NCBI RefSeq assembly: GCF_004664715.2
Contig: NC_051066.1
Location: 76,171,147-76,235,146, forward strand
From: Peromyscus leucopus
Lineage: Eukaryota > Chordata > Mammalia > Rodentia > Cricetidae
Direction of reading: 5' to 3'
Length of the DNA: 64,000 nucleotides
A program made the translations under genes and the position numbers. The notes beneath the pieces were generated by a model. It was not told the origin of the DNA, ran no database searches, and saw only the letters and a program-made list of their open reading frames with translations. This document shows positions 46,096-57,867 of this stretch, piece by piece (positions within the stretch are counted from its first letter, which is position 1; each line of letters starts with the position of its first letter).

Positions 46096-47539
46096 TGTCA
46101 CTATTGTATTTTGTCACTGCGGTGGTCATTGAGTCCTTCAAGCTACAGCCCCCACAGGGACCAAACCATCCTGTGGACTTCGATAAATCTTTTCCCCCTT
46201 TAGGGTTTCCTTAGTTCCTTCTTCTAAAGAAAGATAGAAATGAATTTCAAGATCTGTATCACAGCTCAAAGCTATGTTAGTCCATGCCCTTAAGTATCTG
46301 CATGATTTATATGATTATCATTTTTTTCATTTAGTCCTAGCCAAATTAACACATGAATATGAGGAGTTGAATAATTAAATATTCATGAGAATAATGCAAT
46401 GTTATCACCATTCTTAATATCTAGCAGTCTTGGCCAGTAGTCATCAGTCACAAAGGACAATGTCCCATAGATAGCCAGGAGATGAGAGAGCAATGTGAAA
46501 CAGAAAGGGGCTGGAGCGCAAGTACTGAAGAAGTAATTACAAGAAGGGGCTTCTGCTTGGGATTTGTGTCCAGAAAACACCTTGTTAACCTATCCAAAGA
46601 CCATAGAAGCCATGTGGATCTTGTCTGCAGCCTGCTCAGTATTTAGACTTCATTTCTATAAGCATATTTACACTGAGTGGCTATTGAAATCCCCCAGCTG
46701 TGGAATCCAGAAGCCCCAAGCTATATTTATGTGGAGGGCTGCTAATCCCTGATCCCAGCTCTTCTCAAGTCTGTAGAAACATTTTGTCTCTGTAGACGAG
46801 TCCTTGTAAATCTCTTCTTGTCGAAGGATTTAGTTCACTGATTGTCAGCCATGAGCTACTTCATAAAACAACTCACAGAGGAACAGAGCCTTCTGCTCCG
46901 CCTTTGGCGGGGAGCTTGTTACACTAGATAACCTTTTAATGACTGCATTCCATTTTAACTTGGCTCCAGAGAGAGAAACTAGAAAGAAAGGCAAGATCCT
47001 TCCTTAATGCTGCACTTTTTTCGTATTGTATCTACTGCAGCAAATTAGAAAAGATGGATGGAGGTCGCCTTGTACCCTGGAATCCCAGGGCCATATAACA
47101 TAAAAACGAGCTGGTTACTCACAGATAAGATGACATTTCAGGGCTAAAGAACCACTGAAATATGAAAAGACAAGGTTTCTAAACTGTAAGCAGCACCAAA
47201 TCCTCCTCAACCTTGTTTTTATCACATATTATCATCCAAGACGGAATCTTTTAAATTTGTTGTTGCACTTGGTAATGATTGTCCCTTACTTTAATAAATG
47301 GAAATTACTATTCAGCAAAGGAATGTTGGATTAAGAAGGCAGAAAAAGCAAATGGCTGAGCATATTTTTAAAAAAGGTTAATGGAGAGTGTATGCTGTTC
47401 TTTCTGGAATCAAGAAATTAGAGGGGATTATTCTCTCTTGGAAAGCAGAGAGGATGACAGCAATTATTGACTGATTGCAAACAGAGTAGGGTTACAGTAG
47501 CATATTTCATTATGATATTTAGTTGGAAGACAGGAGTGT
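46096..47539. other. Unique sequence, no recognisable feature
   Basis: About 1.4 kb with no recognised repeats. Being repeat-free in such a repeat-dense window makes it a reasonable place to look for conserved non-coding DNA. Confidence 0.45.
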
Positions 47540-47555
47540 GTATAAAAATAAAAGC
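47540..47555 (+). promoter_or_regulatory. TATA-like motif (speculative)
   Basis: TGTATAAAAATAAAAG contains a good TATA-box match. It is followed at once by the palindrome at 47,556-47,572. No transcript evidence exists in the sequence itself. Confidence 0.25.
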
Positions 47556-47572
47556 AGAGTTCTAAGAACTCT
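47556..47572. promoter_or_regulatory. 17-bp palindrome with TTCnnnGAA core
   Basis: AGAGTTCTAAGAACTCT has perfect 8-bp arms around a single A. Its core TTCTAAGAA fits the STAT-type TTCnnnGAA pattern. A match of this length can occur by chance in 64 kb. Confidence 0.35.
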
Positions 47573-47678
47573 GGCAAGAAAGAATGTTTTGTTTTGTTAT
47601 GCTTTGGCAGTTCTGCGGTTTTATTAAAGCATGGATTAAATGTGCATCTGAGCTTTCTTTTTGTTTTCTTCCTGTGCA

Positions 47679-47795
47679 GCCCAGCATTAAGACTGGTGGT
47701 GCTTCTGTTCAGCTGGGATGCTCATCCCAGGGTGACTTTGTGGTTCTTGGATTTTCAAGTATTTTAGGAAACATGGAGGGGGGTGCCCTCAGTAC
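47679..47795 (+). other. Candidate exon (speculative)
   Basis: A strong acceptor-like pyrimidine tract (CTTTCTTTTTGTTTTCTTCC) and GTGCAG precede 47,679. A donor-like ACA|GTAAGA follows at 47,795/47,796. The interval is open in one frame (within 47,584-47,817) and encodes PSIKTGGASVQLGCSSQG and onward, with no family resemblance. It could be a non-coding exon, a cryptic exon or chance. Confidence 0.2.
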
Positions 47796-47817
47796 AGTAA
47801 GATCTGATGCTGAGTAA

Positions 47818-48172
47818 CTAGCAGCACACGCCCACTTCTTGACCTCAGGGACCAAGAATCTGTATGGCAATTGGCTTTCATACCAGTGTTGGTCATCAAG
47901 ATCTGGCCCTTGAATGGTTTCCACACGCCCTGTTGTTGGTATCTCTGGGTTTCTCCCAGTCACACCACACTTTAACATAACCAGTTTACCAGGTGCCAGT
48001 CAGAACTAATGGCTCCTGTTTGAATGCTCTTATACATCCCAAGGATTCTGAGGCCATGATGCTGAGGTGGAGACAGCTACCTTTTCAATAGGCAAGAGTC
48101 ATTCTTAAAGTCCTATAACATGAAATCCAAATGAAAGATACGGCATGATAATTTTAAAAGGGAATTTTCTTC
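47818..48172. other. Unique sequence, no recognisable feature
   Basis: Nothing recognised. Confidence 0.5.
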
Positions 48173-48313
48173 CATCCATTTTCTTTATCTATTCTGCAGT
48201 TGAGGGACATCTATGTTGTTCCCAGTTTTTGACTATTATGAATAAAGCTATTATGAACATAGGTGAGCAAGTGTCCTTGTAGTAGTATGAAGCATTCTTT
48301 GTGTATATGTCCA
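48173..48313 (-). mobile_element. Inverted L1 ORF2 segment (5' inversion)
   Basis: TTCTTTATCTATTCTGCAGTTGAGGGACATCTATGTTGTTCCCAG and ATTATGAATAAAGCTATTATGAACATAG are the reverse complement of the L1 ORF2 C-terminal region that reads in sense at 39,400-39,540. It abuts a sense-oriented L1 3' end, the product of twin priming during one insertion. Confidence 0.85.
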
Positions 48314-48530
48314 ACCTTAATGCAAGGAGAAGTACCTAGTCTTACTGAAACTTGATATGCCATGTTTGGTTGATTTCCATGGGAGGCCTGCCCTTTTCTG
48401 AAGGGAAATAAAAGAAGAGTGGATGTAGGGGGCAGAGAGGAGGTGGGGGTAGGGGCTGGTAGGCAAGAAGGGAGGAGAAACTGTGGTCAGGGTGTAAATA
48501 GGAATAATAAGAATAATAATAAAATGAATC
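48314..48530 (+). mobile_element. L1 3' UTR, sense part of the 5'-inverted L1
   Basis: CTTAATGCAAGGAGAAGTACC, CTTGATATGCCATGTTTGGTTGAT, CCATGGGAGGCCTGCCCTTTTCTGAAGGG and GAAACTGTGGTCAGGGTGTAAATAGG match the Lx L1 3' UTR, ending in an AATAATAA-rich tail. No convincing target duplication was seen. Confidence 0.85.
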
Positions 48531-49011
48531 TAATTGAAATATGTTATTGTATGTTTAATTTTAAATATTATAACCAACCTGTAGTTAGCTGGCTCAGGAT
48601 ATTAAGTGAACCTCCCCATTCCTCCATATGACAGATAGACAGACTCACTGATCTAATCAGGACAGTGCACACATCTTCCTCCATCAACCAGAGATGTCAA
48701 CTCCCCAAGAGTTCTCTGTGCTCACCTCCAAACTGGACCATGTCAGTTTGTGCCCATTAGCTTATAATGATGCTAATGGGCACATTATACAATTAATGAC
48801 AATGTACATTGATGGGGGTGTGAAAAATCAATGGAGATGTTTGGACTTATGTGATAAGGTGGAATCACCAAATGATCCATAAGAGATGTGTTGGAAAGAT
48901 GGCCACAAGCTTTTCCTCAGAATTCTCTCCATGTACACACACTCCAGGAAAAATACGGTGAAAGAAGTAGACAAAGCTTCTGCACTAGATTTGCTTCTCA
49001 GATATCACAAG
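48531..49011. other. Unique sequence, no recognisable feature
   Basis: Nothing recognised. Frames at 48,694-48,882 and 48,886-49,122 have no motif. Confidence 0.5.
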
Positions 49012-49358
49012 CAGGGGTCAGCAAGCATTTTCTCCAAATGGTTAAAAAGCAAATGCTGTAGTTTTCACAGGCCTCTGGTCTTCAGGCCAGGCGATCAAGA
49101 TCACTCAACTCTGGTGCTATGAACAGACTAAGATGACGCAATGATTATGCATGGTTGTGTTTAACTGACATTTATTTGTGGATGCTGGAATTTGAATTTC
49201 ATATAAGTTTTTACTTGTCACAAAATATTATTCTTTAAATTCTTTTCAGTTGTTTAAAAAAATGTGTGTGTTTTTTTTTTAATCACTTTTAGCTCAGGGC
49301 TGCTTGGAAACAGATGGTGAGCCACATTTGGTTTGGGCTATAGTATGTGAAACCCTTA
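49012..49358 (+). mobile_element. hAT-Charlie DNA transposon remnant (MER5/MER1-group type)
   Basis: Begins CAGGGGTCAGCAAGCATTTTC, the conserved Charlie terminus. It includes TCACAGGCCTCTGGTC, ATTTGAATTTCATATAAGTTTTTACTTGTCACAAAATATTATTC and TTTTAGCTCAGGGCTG, and ends GAGCCACATTTGGTTTGGGCTATAGTATGTGAAACCC, the inverted terminus (consensus GGCCATAGTTTGCCGACCCCTG). It is a non-autonomous, ancient mammalian element with no transposase frame. Confidence 0.85.
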
Positions 49359-49614
49359 TCTTGCGTCTTTGCTCTATTAGGAAAAGCAAAAAATTGGCAG
49401 TCTTAGAAAATGCATTTGGGGTATGGTTTTTGTAGAAAAAGATGAAGAATTGGATCCACTCTGTGAAAACCAACTCAATGAAAATATAATGAAGGTGTAT
49501 CTATTAATGTGCAACTGTATATTTTAAGTTAAAATTGAAAGCCAATGTACCATCACCCATATTTTGAGTTTTATACCCCATTCCAGTGAATAATCTATAA
49601 AATTCTTTGTTTTG

Positions 49615-49720
49615 ATGTCTGAGGTCGGGCAGACAGGGACCGTGTCTGCTTTGTTCAGTGCTGCATCCCTTGCACTGTTACACTTAGAGTTACTGAGTAT
49701 AATTCATCAATAAACATTAT
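49615..49720 (+). repeat. L2 3'-end remnant
   Basis: GTCGGGCAGACAGGGACCGTGTCTGCTTTGTTCAGTGCTGCATCCC and AATTCATCAATAAACATT follow the sense 3' end of L2. Confidence 0.6.
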
Positions 49721-49734
49721 CAGAAACAGGTATG

Positions 49735-49835
49735 GGGTGCCACCCTCAAAGTTTTCTTCCGTGCTGTATGGATACAACACAGACACAGCCTCTGCTTTCA
49801 GGAACTCATATTTAACTGGATAAACCCACAACTAA
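49735..49835 (-). repeat. L2-like remnant
   Basis: CAACACAGACACAGCCTCTGCTTTCAGGAACTCATATTTAACTGG resembles the reverse complement of the L2 3' region seen at 5,350 and 37,560. Confidence 0.4.
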
Positions 49836-52800
49836 ACAGATGGCTCTTCAAAACGAAACGTTCAATTCAATTACTGTGCGAGCCAATAGTTTACAAAATT
49901 AACAGCTTACTGGTAGATACTCCCTCCCCAAAATATTATCCAACATCTCTTTTCCTTCCCTATTATCTCAACACAACACAAACATCACAGCAGGCAGTCG
50001 CCCCTTTGCCCCTCTCTAATGCTCAAATTACTCAATACTCCAAAAGAAAGAGAAATTATTACAATCCTACTACCACTTTTGATGAAGACTGGTGTGCTAA
50101 ACAAAGTACCCCACAGCTCAGACTCTAGAAGCAGCTGATGCTTAGCATCCATATCTTCCATCATAGCCACACCCTAACCTCTGAAACCTACACAACTGGA
50201 CAAGGGCCATGTAGTGCCCTGGAGAACCCCCACCTCCCATTGCTGGTGTCATTGCCAGCTTTAAAGATGGACAGGGTCACCCCCCAGGCCATGCAAACGG
50301 TGTCACCATCAAGTAATAAAAGTCCTTCCTGAGTCCTGTAACAGGAGAGAGCTTTGCCAATAACTGAAGTGAGCAAGGAAAGGCGTTATCTCCTAAGATG
50401 CGTAAGAAAAAAAAATATAGTCCTACTTGTACCTTGATTATGGTCACTGCGGGTCTCTTGATAAAGACAAGAGTCAGACAGAATCCGTCCTACAGAAAGT
50501 GTGACAAATATGTGTTGTGTTAAGTGCTGGTAAATTTTTGCTCATGTGTTACAGTGGTGACTTCAAACTAGTACAGGCTGTGGATTCCTTTGAAAACCAC
50601 TGCCCCATCTGTGGAGAGAGATATTTATGCCAAGAAAATTGAGTCCTCTGTGCCAGGTAATTCATTTAGCAATCTCTCTAATGATAGTATTTTTAAAAGA
50701 AACTTGTAATGCTAATTACCACCTAATTATTTCAAACAGGGTATAATCATGGGCAATATTTCTAGAACATGCAATACAATTAAAGTTACAAAGTCACTTG
50801 GATTATGTGAGCAAAGCAATCAGATGATAAATATCATCTTGCTAAATCAAAATTCTCACTTAGACTAATAATGGATTAATCTGTATGTAAATCACATCAC
50901 CAAATTGCAACTTCTACTTGACATTCTGTCCGCACTCAGAGGCTGGGGGAGGAAAAGCATGCATTTTCCTAACAGTAAAAATTGTATTATGCAATTGAAG
51001 AAGCATTTACTGTAATTCCCCACTCTGCTGATTATGTCTTACAATGTACATGACTCTCCATTCATTGTTGAGCCTACTTGTTTGACTTAATGTCACCTCA
51101 AGATGTCCAAAAAGAACCATTTCGCTCAGCAGAGGAAATAAAGAGTATCTGTTTACTTTCACCTTGGGATAGTTTTTTTTAGAAGTTTGCATGTTTCTCA
51201 CCTCCACTGGACTTCTTAGTGGTAGTGGTGGTGGTGGTGGTGGTGTTTCTTGTTCTTATTTTTCTCTATCACAAAAGAGACCCAGGGACAACCAACACAA
51301 AGTCATTACTCAAAATGTCAAGAGTTTGTTGAGGAGCTAGGCAACAGAGGTGAACAGCAAGCCTGTTTGGGCAAAGTGGAAGATAAGATACACATGATGC
51401 TATGGGTAACAGAACCTAAAAGAAAAAGAAGAAAATAAGTAAGGACACTTTGAGGTCTGAAACCATTTCTAAAATTCTAGAAAGGATGCAAAAACTACAT
51501 GTGGGAAAAGCCTAGTTTGTATTCTTGCCTATTTGTTGGTTGGATTGTGGGCTTTAGAAGATTTTGAACTGAGTAGGCTTTGGTCTTCCCTATAAAATTT
51601 TGGAAGTAGTGGGGAGCCTTTGCATAGCCTTCTCTCTCTCCCTCCCTCCATCCCTCCTTCTCTCTCCCTCTTAAAAACTACTTAGTGGGTAGTATGCTGA
51701 TGCCAGCTCTCACAGCTCACAGGATCCTGTTGGCATCATCTTTTCCCAAATGCCCATTCACAGCTGTCACATTGGTAGTTTGAAAGTATTTATAGCTTTG
51801 GAAATATGCAGCCCCTACCAATCAGTATGCTTATTCTTGGAAGTCTGGTAATTATAGATTTTTCTAAGTGACAATATTATCCCAGGAATCTTAGTTTGGA
51901 CCATCCTTACTTTATCTAGTTGTCATAGCACCAAATCTTCCCTGACTATTCTACCTAAAGAAAAATCTGCACAGATGCCCCTTCCAGTATATTAGAAATA
52001 CTCAGGAAGTCATAAAATTTACTAATGCTCTGATCTTGGCAAACCACATCAGAAACCGGAGATCTCTGAATACATAAAGAATTGTTTAAGTCCGCGGGTG
52101 ATGATAATGTGAGGCTGAAATTCAGAACCATTTTCCATCCTCTTTTCCACCTTGTTCTTCACACTGATTACCATTATCTGACATAAAGAATGTATGTATT
52201 ACTTTCCTGCCACATCGTAGGTTACCTGAAGGCACAGGATTGTGCAATTATTCAAGATGGACCATTTAAACCTAGTATTAAGCCAGACACACAGCATCAG
52301 TAGAAAAGTATATGTGGAAAAGAGTAAAGGGCAAATCATGGAGGGGGAAGAAAGGCAGGAACAAAAGGAGGGGAAGAGAGAGAAGAGTTGGAAGAAGCCA
52401 AGAAGGTGGTGTCAGTTTTGAACAGATTGCTTATCTGAGGTGATGTTAAGTTATTAACTGATTTGCTATTTCTTCAAGACACTGGAGAATTCTGACCTAG
52501 TAGATATACTTACTTGCCACAGGAGCCAACTGGAGGCCTTATAGATGCATGAACATTTGGTATATACAACATTAAAGTAAAAAACTTAGATTCAATGTAC
52601 AAATAACAGCTGTCAATCAAATTTTAACTTTTCTTCTGCTATTGCACAAACCAACCTTGGAGTTGGATTATTTGATGATCAGTGAGAAAGGCTCTTATTA
52701 TTTAGGATGAAGTAGTACAGGGAGAAGAAGGAGTATCATACTGTTCTACTTCACAGCATTCCATCAACACTGTAGATGCCATGCAAAGCATCCCCTGGGA

Positions 52801-53972
52801 TTGAGCAGGGCACAAATTTCATGACCATCCTACTAATCTCTGAATCAGAGAGCAACCTGGAATGCATATTATAAACTGAAATAACCAGAGAAGAGCTCAA
52901 AGAAAGTGACTAAAGATGAGAACAGTAAGTAGCAGGGAAGGTGTGACTCTCAGGAATCCTCAGGGACAGTTGCAAAAGGCTTAGACTTCTCAGTCAAGTG
53001 ACCTGAGTGCAGGGGCTTTTACTAAGATGATAAATGAAAAGGCAAGTCAAGAAAGATAAAACCTCATGTTACATATGCTTGCTGAAAGCAAAGCCAGAAA
53101 CACACAGGCTGAGCAAGATGGTATATAGACTGATGTGTCGTTAGCATGATTCATTTTCAAAGGAAAGGAGTCCAAACAATTAATCTAGTTTACAATGAGA
53201 TAACTAAAGGCTAGGAGGCTGGTTGGGAAAAATTAAAATCTGTAAAGAAGAGGTTCTTGTGGCTATTTCATGAATGAAGACTACCTTGCACATGTTCTTA
53301 CACCCACTATGACCTGAGTCTACACTGGAGCAAGTAAGGGTCTTCACTGAAAGGACTGTGTGAACCCAGAAGTCAGATAATAGATTCAGCATCCATTTTG
53401 TATATTACACTAAATAGATAAAAATTTCACTTTTAAAGTGCCAAATACTATATAGTTCTGATGATCTCCATATTCTCAAAATATTTGTTTATACATCCTG
53501 TGAGCCAGAGACTCATAGCAGAGTCAGTGGGAACCTGACTGGTAACAGATGGGTAGCTTAGCGTAAAGAACAGGACCATGTATCAGGAGTTGTTCTCAAG
53601 TACAGAACATTTCTGTGCACTTTTTCCATATCTACCATTTCACAGAGAAATTGTGATAAACTCAAAGTAGCATTAGGTAAGAGGAAAGTCAACTCATCCA
53701 CTAGGAGGAGGCAAAGGATGGCTGGAAGCTTTAGAATACACTACCCCAGGTACTTGTAAAGGAATGACTATAGTCAACTAGCCTCCCCACAACCAAAGCA
53801 GCAAGAAATTTTCATGAATAACAGAATCATACTAGGGTTTTGGATCTCTTGAGCCTCAGTTTTGTTTGCTTGCACCTGTTTTCTTAATGGGACCTGATTT
53901 TTCTTTCTTTGTCCTGGATAATCCTTAAAGGAACAGCAATTTCATTTTGTATTTGAATTAACCAATGAAAGA
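49836..53972. other. Unique sequence, few features
   Basis: Four kilobases without a recognisable mobile element or gene. A (GGT)n tract lies at about 51,224-51,246 and a CT-rich stretch at 51,638-51,671. Short frames have no motif. Confidence 0.5.
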
Positions 53973-54890
53973 ATAGCTGGGTCCCTCCCTTTGGATCTTG
54001 GGAAACCCCTTGGAAGATGGGGAGGAACAATTGTAGGAGCCAGAGGGGTTGAGGACACCAGGAGAACATGGCACACAGGATCAACTAAGCAGGGCTCATA
54101 GGGGCTCATGGAAACTGAAGCTATAATCACAGAGCCTGCCTGAGTCTGCACTGGGTCTTCTGCATACATGTTATTAGCTTGGTATTCTTGTGAGACTCAT
54201 AACAATGGGAGTGGGGATGTCTCTGACTCTTTTACCTCCTCTTGGGAAACTTTTCCTTTTATTGGAGTGCCTCATTCAGCCTTGATAGGAGCGTTTATAC
54301 CTAGTCTTGTTGTAACTTGTTTATGCTGTGTTCAGTTGATATCTCTGGTAGGCCTGTGTTGCTTGGATTCTAACAGCTCCCTTGGGGGAGGGGGTGAGAA
54401 AGCGCAGCATCAACAACACAGACACTGGGAGTACATTGAAAGCAAATAACGAACTCATTTATTCAGTAACAGGGAAGGCCTTGTATACTGTCTTCTCAGC
54501 ACTCAGTCCGTGTAGTCGTCCCTTATTGGCTGGGCATGATCAGGAACTCTGACAATGACTGTTGCTAGGCCTTCAGGCAGACTCTGCATGATCAAGAACG
54601 CTGACCTTGACTAAGAATTCTGACAGCTCCTATTGCTAGGCCCTCAGGTAGACACTATACTGGCTCTTAAGGAGTACATTATGTGCATACCTTGGCTATT
54701 GGTCTGAGCCAATTTCCTCGACCCTATGGGTCTGTCTTACTACAGGCCTGCTCTATTTTGAAGACAAACAAAGGAAGAGTAGATCTCAGGGAGGGGGTGT
54801 GGGGAGGAGACTGGGAGGAATGAAGGGAGGGGAAACTTTAGTTGCCATGTATTATATGAAAGAAGAAATTTTACAAAGAAAAAAGAAAAA
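53973..54890 (+). mobile_element. L1 3' UTR fragment interrupted by a solo LTR
   Basis: GAAACCCCTTGGAAGATGGGGAGG, GTAGGAGCCAGAGGGGTTGAGGACACCAGGAGAAC and CACAGAGCCTGCCTGAGTCTGCACTGGGTCTTCTGCATACATG are an L1 3' UTR. The element is split at 54,356 by an LTR and resumes CTCTATTTTGAAGACAAACAAAGG through GGGGAAACTTTAGTTGCCATGTATTATATGAAAGAAG. Left boundary approximate. Confidence 0.8.
54357..54744 (-). mobile_element. Solo ERVK-type LTR inside an L1
   Basis: TGTTGCTTGG ... CTTACTACA termini with perfect 6-bp duplications GGCCTG at 54,351-54,356 and 54,745-54,750. The duplication is also the undisturbed L1 sequence. On the minus strand it shows a CAGCCAATAAGGG CCAAT-type box, a TGAATAAATGAG poly(A) signal about 100 bp from the 3' end and a TTCTCACCCCC region, a layout like IAP-type LTRs. 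Length is 388 bp. Confidence 0.87.
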
Positions 54891-55619
54891 GAAATGCTTC
54901 CCCATGCTGTGTGCCTGAGAAAGCTAGGCAATCTGCAGTGACTTGAACAGCCAGAAGGACTGGCTGAAATTAACAGATGTGAGAGAATACCAGGGTACAA
55001 GGTACCTTGAAATGTGTGTAGTAGACTACCTGATGTCACCAAGGGGTGGGGATCCTGCAGAAAGCTAAGAGAGGATGCTGGATTTCCAAAGATTATAAAA
55101 TGGCCCATAGATGCACTAGGAAATGCATTCTCCTCAGTCAAACAAGCAAACAAACAACAAAAAAAGACAAAGAGCTAGGTCCTCAGAAGGAGATCCTAAA
55201 ACAACTGTAAACAGCTATCCTTTCAAAGAATTAGCTTCAAAATGGCCATAGTTCACATGGACCCTTACCTACCCACTCCTCTCTCAGCACCCTGAACTTA
55301 GAAGATTTAGCAAGTAACTAGGAAGCTAGGGGAAAGGAGGAACAGAATGGCAGAAAGCAGAGACACAAAATTACACCACAAACCCCCTCCCCACCAACTG
55401 ACCACCAACCTGAAAGCAAGTCCCCACTGCAGACAAGGAGAGGAGGTGACAATAAATCTTCATTCTTTATTTCAGATTTGGCTTTCTAACTTCTACGCTC
55501 AAGCCTTATAGCTCAGGTCTTATGTGACCTGGGAACCTTCTATAACCTGAGACAGAAGTTAGAAATGTCTTAAGAATAAGGAAGCTGGAAATCTTTTCCT
55601 ACCAAGGACCTTTCAAAAG
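54891..55619. other. Unique sequence, no recognisable feature
   Basis: Nothing recognised between the two L1 3' UTR fragments. A 137-codon minus-strand frame (54,740-55,153) is antisense to the L1 end and flank and is not a gene. Confidence 0.5.
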
Positions 55620-56157
55620 GACTATTGTTTGATTTGGATTAAAGCCCACTCAGTGAGATGGAACCCATACCCAACACTGCGTGGGTGACCAATAACCAGA
55701 GAATAGATAGCCCAGGACCTACAGTAAAACTAAACACTACTATTCTAAAAAAATCAATAAAATGACTCCTAACAATATTCTGCTGTACTCAGATATCAGT
55801 GCCTTATTCAGACATCATCAGAGAAGATTCTTCCTATGTCTATAGGAACAAATGTAGAGACCCACAGCCAGATATCACACAGAGAGCCCTTGGAACACAC
55901 AGCTCTAAATGGTATGTCTACGTCAAATCCTTCCCCTCAGAGCTCAGGAAACCCCTCAGAAGAGGAGGAGGCAGAAAGAGTGTAAGAGCCAGGGGGAATG
56001 GAAGACATCAGGAGAACAAGGCACTCAGAATCAACTAAGCAAGACTCATAGGAACTCAGAGACTGAAGCAGCAAACACAGGGCCTACACAGGTCTGCACC
56101 AGATCCTCTGCATATATACTGTAGCTTTCAGCTTAACATTTTTACTGGACTCCTGAG

Positions 56158-56208
<51 letters not shown>

Positions 56209-56510
56209 AAAAAGTGGGTCTCTGATTCTTGTGCCTGATCTTGGGGCTCATTTCCTTCTGTTTGGTTGCCTTGTCCAGCCTCAATTTGATGACTTTTGCT
56301 TTATTTTATAATATTTTGTTTTATTGCATTTGGTTGTTCTCTCTTAGAAGCCTGTTCTTTTCTAATGAAAGACAAAAAGGAGTGGATGCAGAGGAGAAGG
56401 GAAGTGTGGAGTAACTGGGAAGAGGAGAGGGAGGAGAAACTGTAATCAGGACATATTGTATGAGAAAATAACCTATTTTCAATAAAGGAAAATTTTTTAA
56501 AAGTCATTTA
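55620..56510 (+). mobile_element. L1 3' UTR fragment with (GT)n
   Basis: GAGATGGAACCCATACCC, AATGACTCCTAACAATATTCTGCTGTACTCAGATATCAG, AGACCCACAGCCAGATATCACACAGAG, GAGGAGGCAGAAAGAGTGTAAGAGCCAG and GGGCCTACACAGGTCTGCACCAGATCCTCTGCATATATACTG follow the rodent L1 3' region. It ends GAAACTGTAATCAGGACATATTGTATGAG. A GT array lies at 56,157-56,204. Frames within (55,799-56,124) are remnants or chance. Confidence 0.85.
56157..56204. repeat. (GT)n microsatellite
   Basis: About 23 GT units with one CGT interruption, within the L1 3' UTR. Confidence 0.97.
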
Positions 56511-57608
56511 AAAATATAGTTGTGGTACATGATCATTAACCTTGTTTGAAGATTATGCTAAATTTGGGGACATCTGATCTCTCTTCACAGTTGTTTTCCC
56601 TGAAAAACAGGACAGAAGTTGAATCTAAGGAAACAGCAATTTTCCTACTGACAGCCAGAAGTGTGTTGTTGGAAAAAGCTTATTCCTGTACACTGTGACA
56701 AGGCCAGAATCATCCTGCAGTGATCTTGGAAAGCCAACTCTATAGAATCTATTGGGAGGATGATAGATGTAGAGAGGAATTCACCAGAAGAAGCAGGTGG
56801 CCCTTTAGAACCGCTAAGATTTATATGTGTGGAAGAAGTAGTTAAATGAAAATTGAAATAAAAGAGCCATTCCCCTGTCATGGCACACTAAGGAAATTAG
56901 CAAGAATTAATTGCTAAAGAGCTGGAGGATATAACATAAATATATACACAATGAGAATAAGCCCCAGTTATATTAGGATGGGGTTTGCAAAGATGATTAA
57001 AACCTATGATCAAAACTAGAACAAGAAGGCCTCCCTCCTCTTTAGCTGGGTAGGGATCAGTGGGACGTTTTTCAAAATAATATAGAGAGAACTCTCAATG
57101 GAAGAGTAAAGCCAGAAGCTTAAAAGCAAAAATCTATATTCCCCTGCTGCAATACGCTTAGTGAAGTGAAGAACCAGAGACAAAAAATGGTAGAACTGGA
57201 GCTGGTATAGAGGAAATCAAAGAGCTAGTGAGAGTTTTGTATGGGCAGTGTGAGACCAGAAAAGGGGAAGTTTAAAAACTCAAAGCCTTTGCCTACAGTG
57301 TCTTAAACCAGCAGGATCAAGGGCACAGAGGGGTGAGAAGGCCCTGCAGAAAATGACAGGTGGACACAGCAAGGGGAGGGAACTCCAGTTATGTTTTGAA
57401 AATGAGGAAAGGTGCACTCCCAACTAGTTGAAGTAGCACCGAAGTGAGTCCCATCAGCTGTTCCGGAACCAAGGTGTTTTTAATCTGGGGTAGAGACACA
57501 TAATTACCTTTGGTGAAAATGAGAGTCCAGTAATACAAAACACAAAGTCGTGGGAGGAAACCTTAAGTCATGAATGATTTAAGGTTGAGGAGAGCTTAAA
57601 TATGAGTA
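56511..57608. other. Unique sequence, no recognisable feature
   Basis: Nothing recognised. Confidence 0.5.
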
Positions 57609-57865
57609 TGGAGCTGACTAGTTGGCTCAGTGGTTAAGAGTACTTACTGCTGTTACAGAGGGCCTGGCTGCGTTCAGTTCCCAGTACCTAAATGGTAGAT
57701 CACAAACATCCATAACTCTGGTTTCAGATTCAATGCTCTCTGCTAACATCTAGAGGTACCAGGCAAGCATATCTATGGTGTACATACATATATGCAGGCA
57801 AAACACTCATATGCATAACATTTAAAGTTATAAAATTAAAAAAATAATAAAATTTAATTTAAAAA
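57609..57865 (+). mobile_element. B3-type SINE
   Basis: GGAGCTGACTAGTTGGCTCAGTGGTTAAGAGTACTTACTGC head, TTCAGTTCCCAGTACC box B region, ATGCAGGCAAAACACTCATATGCATAACATTTAAAG tail of B3 type. Confidence 0.85.
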
Positions 57866-57867
57866 GG

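Noticed and set aside
54740..55153. 137-codon minus-strand frame
   Set aside because: It is antisense to the L1 tail and continues into flank. Purine-rich L1 ends give long antisense frames.
53973..56510. Segmental tandem duplication of L1 3' UTR (53,973 and 55,620)
   Set aside because: The two copies cover different L1 parts, are separated by unrelated DNA and have diverged independently, so they are separate insertions.
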